From positions 1 to 11,909 of the forward strand of contig NZ_RQGG01000041.1 in assembly GCF_004769665.1 (NCBI RefSeq): a DNA stretch of 11,909 nt, read 5' to 3'. The stretch comes from Leptospira kemamanensis. Its GTDB lineage: Bacteria > Spirochaetota > Leptospiria > Leptospirales > Leptospiraceae. Below, piece after piece: positions 6,619-11,909 of the stretch. Every line of letters begins with the position of its first letter. The stretch's first letter is position 1. Position numbers and translations under genes: made by a program. The notes below the pieces were generated by a model. It was not told where the DNA came from. It saw only the letters and a list, made by a program, of their open reading frames with translations, and made no database searches.

Positions 6619-7196
6619 TGTCTTTTGAAACAATCAGGAATGTCATCCAAGCATCGATTGATGTTAAAAAAGAAATTTTGGATTCAGAACTAATTTTGGC
6701 ACAAATTGATGAACTTGCCAACCATTGTTTAAAATCCTTACAATTAGGTGGAAAAGTAATTTTTGCCGGGAATGGTGGGAGTTTTGCCGACTCTCAACAC
6801 CTCGCAGCGGAATTTATATCTCGCCTTCAATTTGATCGCGAACCTCTTGCATCAATTGCATTGGGAACCAATAGCTCGTCAACGACAGCCATTGGAAATG
6901 ATTATGGATTCGATCAAATATTTGTAAGAGAATTAAAAGCTGTATCTCGAAGTGGAGATGTATACATACCAATTAGTACAAGCGGTAATAGTCAAAATAT
7001 ACTAGCGACGATTGAAACAGCAAAAAGGTTGAACTTACATGTGGTTGCCTTGACTGGAAGTACAGGTGGTAAGTTAAAAGGACAAATTCCCTGTATATGT
7101 GTTCCATCGACAAGGACAGAACGAATCCAAGAATGTCATATTATGATTGGACATATTATTTGTGGATTAGTTGAGGATCGATACTTCAAAAAATGA
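6618..7196 (+). CDS. gmhA: GmhA-like sedoheptulose 7-phosphate isomerase (SIS domain)
   Basis: A 192-residue cytoplasmic SIS-domain isomerase that converts sedoheptulose 7-phosphate to D-glycero-D-manno-heptose 7-phosphate, the first step of the heptose pathway. It works as a tetramer in characterised relatives. AGNGGSFADSQH (50-61) and ISTSGNS (119-125) form the phosphate-binding loops. The metal/catalytic residues of E. coli GmhA (H61, E65, Q172, H180) align with H61, E65, Q171 and H179 here, so the enzyme should be active. Its start overlaps the neuB stop by one base and its end overlaps the methyltransferase start by 4 bases. The gene therefore lies within the coupled operon, but separated from the other heptose genes by neuB. 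Confidence 0.88.
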   Translation: MSFETIRNVIQASIDVKKEILDSELILAQIDELANHCLKSLQLGGKVIFAGNGGSFADSQHLAAEFISRLQFDREPLASIALGTNSSSTTAIGNDYGFDQIFVRELKAVSRSGDVYIPISTSGNSQNILATIETAKRLNLHVVALTGSTGGKLKGQIPCICVPSTRTERIQECHIMIGHIICGLVEDRYFKK

Positions 7197-8065
7197 CTCT
7201 AACACATTGTTATTTATGTAATTCAAATTCCTTTCTCAACCGACCAGGCAAAGTTAGAGATAATAGTAATCTTGAAATTAAAGAATGTGAAAACTGTGGT
7301 TTAGTTTTTTTGTCTTCTTTTGATCATATTGACCAAGCGCATTACAAAGATTCTGGTATGCATGGAAATGATTTACCTGAAATACCAGAATGGTTGAATG
7401 AAACAGAAAAAGATGACGAAAGACGATTTCAGTTTTTGAAAGATAAACTAACCAACCGAACGATATTAGATTTTGGATGTGGAGTCGGTGGTTTTTTACT
7501 AAAAGCAAAAACAATTTCGAAGTCTGTTGGTGGCATTGAATTAGAAACACGTTTGCAAACACATTTTATTGAAAATGGCTTAGATGTATCTACTGATTTA
7601 GCAGAGCTCATCAGTAAAGGGAAAACTTTTGATATAATCACTGCATTTCACGTAGTAGAACATCTCTCCGATCCAGTGAGTATCATCAAATCTCTCTCAA
7701 AACTATTGAATCAAAATGGAGAGTTGATCATAGAGGTTCCAAGTTCAAATGATGTTCTCTTGAGCTTGTATGAGAATAAAGCCTTTTCTGAATTTACCTA
7801 TTGGAGTCAGCACTTATTTCTTTTTAACGCAAACACTTTAGATGCCTTGATAAAACGCACAAATTTAAAACTAAATTGGATCAAACACATTCAGCGTTAT
7901 CCTCTTTCCAATCATTTGTACTGGCTAACAAAAGGTAAACCGGGTGGGCATAAGATTTGGAACCAATTAAATTCAGTAGAATTAGAAAAAAATTATGAGG
8001 CAGTTTTGGCTGCGAATGGTCTTACTGATACAATCATTGCATCGGTATCATTACACAAGGAATAA
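7193..8065 (+). CDS. Zinc-ribbon class I SAM-dependent methyltransferase
   Basis: A 290-residue protein. Residues 6-35 form a zinc ribbon with two C-x-x-C knuckles (C6, C9, C32, C35). A Rossmann-type SAM domain follows: motif I DFGCGVGG (93-100), acidic E116 at the end of strand 2, then FDIITAFHVVEHL (146-158) and NGELIIEVPSS (175-185). The N-terminal ribbon resembles the one on sugar C-methyltransferases of antibiotic and O-antigen pathways (TylC3/EvaC type). Those proteins are about 400 residues with a further C-terminal domain that is missing here. It may methylate a sugar intermediate or a glycan chain; substrate and methylated atom cannot be told. The ATG overlaps the gmhA stop by 4 bases. 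Function beyond methyl transfer is inference. Confidence 0.82.
   Translation: MTLTHCYLCNSNSFLNRPGKVRDNSNLEIKECENCGLVFLSSFDHIDQAHYKDSGMHGNDLPEIPEWLNETEKDDERRFQFLKDKLTNRTILDFGCGVGGFLLKAKTISKSVGGIELETRLQTHFIENGLDVSTDLAELISKGKTFDIITAFHVVEHLSDPVSIIKSLSKLLNQNGELIIEVPSSNDVLLSLYENKAFSEFTYWSQHLFLFNANTLDALIKRTNLKLNWIKHIQRYPLSNHLYWLTKGKPGGHKIWNQLNSVELEKNYEAVLAANGLTDTIIASVSLHKE
8057..8061 (+). promoter_or_regulatory. Ribosome binding site of the TIM-barrel gene
   Basis: AAGGA at 8057-8061 lies 7 bases before ATG 8069 and within the last codons of the methyltransferase gene. This supports the start, which gives the family-typical N-terminus M-N-N-P-L-G-V-M-Q-G-R-L. Confidence 0.55.
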
Positions 8066-8068
8066 GTC

Positions 8069-8893
8069 ATGAATAATCCTTTAGGAGTTATGCAAGGGAG
8101 ATTACTCCCTAAATACAAGGGAAGATACCAAGCACATCCAGTCGATTATTGGCAAGATGAGTTTCCTATCGCTAAATCCTTGGGTCTTGATTGTATTGAA
8201 TTCATCCTCGATTACAACGATTTTGAAAAAAATCCTCTAGTATCTGATTCAGGAATAGTTCAGATACAAAAACAAATGAATGAAACAGGTGTGAAGGTAC
8301 TTTCCATTTGCGCCGATTATTTTATGGAAGCACCTTTCCATTCTGAAGATTTAGAAATTGTGAAAGAAAGTCAGAAAGTCTTGTTAAAATTGTTACGCCA
8401 AGGGAAAAAACTTGGAGTTAATGATATTGTAATTCCATGTGTAGACCAATCTTCCTTAAAAACAGAGATAGACAAAAAGAAATTTTTAGAAAGATTATCA
8501 CCACTGGTAAAAGAAGCTGAAAATCTAAATATTAATTTGTCTTTAGAATCTGATTTGGGACCTAGTGATTTCTTAGATGTCATAAGGATGTTTGATTCTC
8601 GGTCTGTAAAAGTAAACTATGATATTGGGAATAGTGCCTCGTTAGGATTCGATCCAGATGAGGAATTCAATATGTATGGAAAATATATTAGTGATATTCA
8701 TATCAAAGATAGAAAGCTAAATTCAGGATCCGTCGAATTGGGAACAGGGGATGCGCAATTTCAGAAAGTTTTAAATCAGATACAACATTTGCATTATGAG
8801 GGACCTTTGATTATGCAAGCTTATCGAGATGATGAAGGATTAGAAATATTTAAACGTCAATTAGATTGGGTACGAAGGAATTTTTTAATTTAA
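8069..8893 (+). CDS. Sugar-phosphate isomerase/epimerase-like TIM barrel (xylose-isomerase-like)
   Basis: A 274-residue single-domain barrel of the AP-endonuclease-2/xylose-isomerase-like superfamily. The N-terminus LGVMQGRLLPK is typical of a subgroup found in glycan loci. Metal-site candidates are E160 (LSLESD), D185 and possibly N188 (NYDIGNSAS), H211 and D214 (DIHIKDR), with G-T-G-D at 225-228 on a later loop. The last strand reads LIMQAYRDDEG, with Q250 where many relatives have a metal-binding glutamate. The reaction is unknown; family members isomerise aldoses and ketoses, epimerise ketoses or dehydrate inosose. It lies 3 bases after the methyltransferase and 5 bases before the neuA-like gene, so it probably supplies or edits a sugar for the CMP-nonulosonate branch. 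It is a second barrel besides the one fused to NeuB. Confidence 0.8.
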   Translation: MNNPLGVMQGRLLPKYKGRYQAHPVDYWQDEFPIAKSLGLDCIEFILDYNDFEKNPLVSDSGIVQIQKQMNETGVKVLSICADYFMEAPFHSEDLEIVKESQKVLLKLLRQGKKLGVNDIVIPCVDQSSLKTEIDKKKFLERLSPLVKEAENLNINLSLESDLGPSDFLDVIRMFDSRSVKVNYDIGNSASLGFDPDEEFNMYGKYISDIHIKDRKLNSGSVELGTGDAQFQKVLNQIQHLHYEGPLIMQAYRDDEGLEIFKRQLDWVRRNFLI

Positions 8894-8898
8894 AATAT

Positions 8899-9642
8899 AT
8901 GAGTAATACGATTGCAATCATCCCTGCAAGAAGTGGATCAAAAAGTATAAAAGATAAAAATTTAGCTAAATTGAGTGGGCATCCCCTTATTGCCTATAGT
9001 ATTGCTGCTGGAGTTTTGTCTAAATCTGTAATTCGAACAATTGTATCTACTGACTCAGAAGAATATGCAGCGATTGCTAAAAGATATGGTGCTGAAGTGC
9101 CTTTCCTACGTCCTGCCGAATATTCTACCGACACTTCAACAGATAGGGATTTTATGCTTCATGCCATGCAATGGATAAAAGAGAAGGAAAATAAAGTACC
9201 CGAATACTGGGTGCATCTAAGACCAACAACACCATTACGGGATCCGAAACATATTGATGAAGCTTTAAAAATGATAGAATTGGATGCTGATGCTACGGCT
9301 TTACGTTCTGCTCATATTTGTTCTGAATCACCATTTAAGTGGTTTAGAAAGAATGAAAGTGGTTATCTTACTGCATTGACTACTGAAGAGACCTCACTTG
9401 ATAGGTTTAATTTGCCTAGGCAATCATATCCAGATGTTTTCATTCCAGATGGTTATGTGGATGTAGTAAGAAGTTCTTTTGTCTTAGGAACAAATTTTTT
9501 TCATGGAAATAAAGTTATAGGTTATGTTTCTCCAGCTTGTACTGAAGTAGATTCACCTGAAGAGTTAGATATACTTGAATTCCAAATTAAGAAATACGGT
9601 TCCCCATTATTAGAATATTTGAATCACTTGGAGAGTAAATAA
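8899..9642 (+). CDS. neuA: NeuA-like CMP-nonulosonate cytidylyltransferase
   Basis: A 247-residue acylneuraminate cytidylyltransferase, which would couple CTP with a nonulosonic acid to give the CMP-sugar donor. Motifs are the CTP-binding IIPARSGSKSIKDKN (7-21), VSTDSEEYA (49-57), HLRPTTPLR (106-114), RQSYPDVF followed by PDGYVD (174-188), and EVDSPEELDI (216-225) in the metal region. The ATG at 8899 is chosen because the peptide begins M-S-N-T-I-A-I-I-P-A-R as in the family. A TTG at 8866 would add 11 residues inside the preceding gene. No Shine-Dalgarno lies at normal distance (AAGGA at 8875 is 19 bases away), so initiation may depend on coupling. Specificity between Neu5Ac, legionaminic, pseudaminic or another acid cannot be read from the sequence. 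Confidence 0.87.
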   Translation: MSNTIAIIPARSGSKSIKDKNLAKLSGHPLIAYSIAAGVLSKSVIRTIVSTDSEEYAAIAKRYGAEVPFLRPAEYSTDTSTDRDFMLHAMQWIKEKENKVPEYWVHLRPTTPLRDPKHIDEALKMIELDADATALRSAHICSESPFKWFRKNESGYLTALTTEETSLDRFNLPRQSYPDVFIPDGYVDVVRSSFVLGTNFFHGNKVIGYVSPACTEVDSPEELDILEFQIKKYGSPLLEYLNHLESK

Positions 9643-11028
9643 ATGGCAGGTCATGGATTTAGTCATATCCCACAAGAAGTTGAAAAGGTTAATTCAAAGT
9701 ATCGTAAAATAAATACTCAGATACCAGTTCCAGAAAGTATCCCATTGCTAAAGAAGATGTATGAGTTGGAATCCCGATCTATGCATGGTCAAATGCCAAT
9801 TATTTGGGATAAAGCAGAAGGGTTTCAAGTTTATGATAAATGGGGAAATACTTGGATCGATTTTAGCAGTACTATTTTTGTAACGAATTGCGGTCATGGG
9901 AACAAACGGATAGTTGATGCATTAAAAAAAGTACTCGATAAACCGCTATTACATACTTATACTTACGGCAATATTGAAAGGATTGAGTATCTAGAATATT
10001 TAATTGCTAACACTCCAAAACAATTTGAAAAAGCATTTTTGTTATCTGCTGGAACTGAAGCAACTGAATGTGCTTTAAAATTAATGAGATTACATGGCCA
10101 AAAAAAAGGCAAAAAAAAAGGTGGTATCATCTGTTTTGAAGGAAATTGGCATGGTCGGACGTTAGGTGCTCAAATGATGGGATGGAATCCTAGTCAAAAG
10201 GAGTGGATTGGATATCTAGATCCAAATATTTTCCACATGCCATTTCCTTATCCTTGGAGAGAAGAAGCCGTTAAGGATCCTATAGGTTTTTTTACAAAAG
10301 GATTGGAAACCCTTTGTAAGGAAAAGAATATCGATCCAAAAACTGACATTTCTGGATTTATGTTGGAAACATTTCAAGGATGGGGTGCTGTTTTTTATCC
10401 AAAGGAATTTGTACAAGCATTAGTTGAGTTTGCACATATGAATGATATATTAGTTTCATTTGATGAAATGCAGGCTGGTTTTGGACGTACTGGAAAATTA
10501 TTTGGTTATATGCATTATGGAGTAGAACCTGATATTTTATGTTGTGGTAAAGGAGCTGCTTCCAGTTTACCATTATCCTTAGTTTTAGGATCTGCAGAAG
10601 TTATGGATCTTCCTGATATTGGTTCAATGAGTTCTACTCACTCTGCAAGTCCAATGATCTGTGCCGCAGGGAAAGCAAATTTAGAAGCTTTACTTGAAGA
10701 TGGTTACATATCTAATTCAGAAAAATTAGGACTCAAATTTCATGAAGAACTTCAAAAAATAAGAACAAAATATTCTAATTTTATCAGTTCCATACAAGGT
10801 GTTGGTCTCCTTGCTGCAGTGATTTTTAATGATCAAAATGGAAAACCTTTATCTTCTCTTTGCGATTTGATTTCCGAATATTGTTTGCAAAGAGGTTTAA
10901 TTGTTGTTCATACAGGCCGTGAATCCATAAAACTAGCACCGCCACTTTCAATTAATGAAGAAGCTTTATTGGAAGGATTAAATGTCTTTTCAAGTGCGAT
11001 CGATGATGCTATCAAAAAGTCTATATGA
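9643..11028 (+). CDS. Class III PLP-dependent aminotransferase
   Basis: A 461-residue fold-type I aminotransferase of the class III (ornithine/GABA/glutamate-1-semialdehyde) family. Visible motifs are the cofactor-phosphate loop SAGTEA (135-140), GNWHGRTLG (167-175), SFDEMQAGFGRTG (272-284) with PLP-ring D274, and GKG with the Schiff-base lysine K303. STHSASPM (331-338) holds the second phosphate contact, and a closing arginine lies near 426. All catalytic parts are present, and the length is normal. Sugar aminotransferases of nonulosonate pathways are usually DegT family, so a class III enzyme is unexpected; it may act on an aldehyde or keto group at a chain end. ATG directly abuts the neuA-like stop with GGAG 9 bases upstream. 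The VOC gene overlaps its stop by 4 bases. Substrate unknown. Confidence 0.85.
   Translation: MAGHGFSHIPQEVEKVNSKYRKINTQIPVPESIPLLKKMYELESRSMHGQMPIIWDKAEGFQVYDKWGNTWIDFSSTIFVTNCGHGNKRIVDALKKVLDKPLLHTYTYGNIERIEYLEYLIANTPKQFEKAFLLSAGTEATECALKLMRLHGQKKGKKKGGIICFEGNWHGRTLGAQMMGWNPSQKEWIGYLDPNIFHMPFPYPWREEAVKDPIGFFTKGLETLCKEKNIDPKTDISGFMLETFQGWGAVFYPKEFVQALVEFAHMNDILVSFDEMQAGFGRTGKLFGYMHYGVEPDILCCGKGAASSLPLSLVLGSAEVMDLPDIGSMSSTHSASPMICAAGKANLEALLEDGYISNSEKLGLKFHEELQKIRTKYSNFISSIQGVGLLAAVIFNDQNGKPLSSLCDLISEYCLQRGLIVVHTGRESIKLAPPLSINEEALLEGLNVFSSAIDDAIKKSI
10100..10119 (+). repeat. Paired A8 and A9 homopolymers inside the aminotransferase gene
   Basis: A8 at 10100-10107 and A9 at 10111-10119, separated by GGC, encode Q-K-K-G-K-K-K-G at residues 153-160. 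A single slip would truncate the enzyme before its catalytic lysine. Confidence 0.7.
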
Positions 11029-11459
11029 TAAAAAAAACTAGGCATACAGGATTAGTCATAAGAAATCTTAATAAGTCATTGAACTTCTATGAAAATCTTG
11101 GTTTTCAATTATGGAAGAGAGAGGTTGAAGAAGGGAAATTTATAGATACTGTTGTTGGTATTCAATCAGTAAGTGTGGAAACAGCAAAACTACACGGTCC
11201 AGATGGTTCTATGATTGAATTACTTCAATATCATTCTCATCCAGAGAAAAAGGAAAAGGTAAATTCACCTTCCAATACTCTCGGTTGTTCTCATATAGCA
11301 TTTACAGTCGATAATATTGAAGAAACATGTAAGCAGATTATCGACATGGGAGGTAACCTGGTCAATCATCCTGCCATATCACCCTCTGGAAATGTTAAAG
11401 TTGCATATTGCCACGATATAGATGGGATAATACTTGAATTAGTGGAGGAACTCGTATGA
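11025..11459 (+). CDS. VOC-superfamily (glyoxalase/epimerase-like) metalloenzyme
   Basis: A 144-residue vicinal-oxygen-chelate protein made of two beta-alpha-beta-beta-beta units. The four usual metal ligands are present: H7 (RHTGLVI), E65 (SMIELLQY), H90 (CSHIAFTV) and E138 (IILELVE). The ligand set suits a glyoxalase I or methylmalonyl-CoA-epimerase-like catalyst rather than a resistance binding protein. The family also includes dioxygenases and isomerases, so the reaction cannot be assigned. It overlaps the aminotransferase stop by 4 bases (ATGA) and the next methyltransferase start by 4 bases. This makes it a cotranslated partner, perhaps an epimerase or isomerase acting on the same carbonyl intermediate. 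Codons 2-4 contain an A8 run (11030-11037). Confidence 0.75.
   Translation: MIKKTRHTGLVIRNLNKSLNFYENLGFQLWKREVEEGKFIDTVVGIQSVSVETAKLHGPDGSMIELLQYHSHPEKKEKVNSPSNTLGCSHIAFTVDNIEETCKQIIDMGGNLVNHPAISPSGNVKVAYCHDIDGIILELVEELV
11030..11037 (+). repeat. A8 homopolymer at the start of the VOC gene
   Basis: Eight A residues immediately after the ATG of the VOC gene (codons 2-4). Slippage at this spot would abolish the product at its start. Confidence 0.6.
11444..11449 (+). promoter_or_regulatory. Strong ribosome binding site of the last methyltransferase gene
   Basis: GGAGGA at 11444-11449 lies 6 bases before ATG 11456, which overlaps the VOC stop in an ATGA arrangement. It is the best Shine-Dalgarno match in the window and fixes this start. 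Confidence 0.7.
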
Positions 11460-11909
11460 CGGATTATTTAAGAGTTGTTTATGATGAAGGATCACATCCA
11501 TATACAGATTATCCTAGTAAACTAGTTTCTTATCTTTATCAATCGTTTGGACTAAAGCCTGGATTAAAAATACTAGAACCAGGTTGCGGCAGAGGTGAAT
11601 TTCTATTAAATTTTAAAAAAATGGGATTGGACTGTGTAGGCGTAGATCTTTCAAAAGAGGCAAAGAAGTTTTTAGCAACACAGGAAATTCCAGTCCATCT
11701 ATGTAATGCGGATCAGGATAAATTACCTTTCAAAGATAATACCTTTGATGTAATCTATAATAAAAGTTTCTTAGAGCATTTACAAAATCCTGACTTTTTC
11801 TTAAAGGAAGCAAGAAGGGTATTAAAACCCGGTGGAATTTTGATTTGTTTAGTTCCTGATTGGGAATCAAATTATAAAATTTATTTTGATGATTTTACTC
11901 ATAGAACCC
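11456..11909 (+). CDS. Class I SAM-dependent methyltransferase, 5' part (runs off the right edge)
   Basis: The frame is open from ATG 11456 to the window end, giving 151 residues with no stop, so the gene is partial only because the window ends. It is a Methyltransf_11-type SAM enzyme: motif I ILEPGCGRGEF (39-49), acidic D64 in VGVDLS, ADQDKLPF (85-92), FDVIYNKSFLEHL (97-109) and LKPGG (123-127). The visible end FDDFTHRT resembles the substrate-side loop (F-x-D-x-T-H) of methyltransferases found in glycan loci. It probably methylates a sugar or glycan end, by context. There is no zinc ribbon, unlike the methyltransferase at 7193. It is the last visible member of the coupled operon. Confidence 0.8.
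   Translation, partial: MTDYLRVVYDEGSHPYTDYPSKLVSYLYQSFGLKPGLKILEPGCGRGEFLLNFKKMGLDCVGVDLSKEAKKFLATQEIPVHLCNADQDKLPFKDNTFDVIYNKSFLEHLQNPDFFLKEARRVLKPGGILICLVPDWESNYKIYFDDFTHRT

Noticed and set aside
8866..8898. Upstream TTG that would extend the NeuA-like protein by 11 residues
   Set aside because: No Shine-Dalgarno precedes it, the extra residues are unlike the family, and the ATG at 8899 gives the expected N-terminus.
1..11909. CRISPR arrays, tRNA or rRNA genes, integrase attachment sites
   Set aside because: No regularly spaced repeats, cloverleaf-forming segments, rRNA-like stretches or tyrosine recombinase genes were seen on either strand.

Overview
The window is a single-strand, AT-rich (roughly one-third G+C by eye) stretch of a surface-polysaccharide (O-antigen or capsule type) biosynthesis locus. 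Low G+C, TTG starts, an IS3-type remnant at the left edge and the mixture of heptose and nonulosonic-acid genes with small methyltransferases fit a spirochaete of the Leptospira type. This is inference from gene content and style; no taxonomic marker gene is present.

Layout. Positions 1-75 hold the last codons and probable right end of an IS3-family element. Positions 76-222 form a short degenerate gap with a small inverted repeat and what may be the tail of a broken gene. Positions 223-1986 encode a complete membrane-spanning ABC exporter of the PglK/MsbA kind, likely a lipid-linked glycan flippase. A 96-base gap with a candidate promoter follows. From 2083 to the right edge ten genes run head to tail with gaps of 0-5 bases or overlaps of 1 or 4 bases, so this is one translationally coupled operon continuing beyond the window.

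The operon has three blocks. Block 1 (2083-7196) contains all four enzymes of the GDP-D-glycero-alpha-D-manno-heptose pathway: GmhB-like phosphatase, HddC-like nucleotidyltransferase, HddA-like kinase with an N-terminal CBS pair, and GmhA-like isomerase. A NeuB-type nonulosonate synthase fused to a C-terminal xylose-isomerase-like barrel sits between the kinase and the isomerase. Block 2 (7193-9642) contains a zinc-ribbon methyltransferase, a free-standing sugar-isomerase-type TIM barrel and a NeuA-like cytidylyltransferase. Block 3 (9643 to the end) contains a class III PLP aminotransferase, a VOC-superfamily metalloenzyme and the start of another methyltransferase.

How they may work together. 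Sedoheptulose 7-phosphate would be converted to GDP-heptose by GmhA, HddA, GmhB and HddC. Independently, or linked to it, NeuB would condense PEP with an aldose and NeuA would activate the product as a CMP-sugar. The window contains no NeuC/LegG hydrolysing epimerase, no PseB/LegB dehydratase and no DegT-type sugar aminotransferase, so the aldose used by NeuB is unknown. The two TIM barrels, the class III aminotransferase, the VOC protein and the methyltransferases are candidates for making or modifying an unusual nonulosonic acid. The most notable features are the NeuB-barrel fusion, the CBS-kinase fusion, the loss of all four zinc ligands in GmhB and the embedding of neuB inside a complete heptose gene set.
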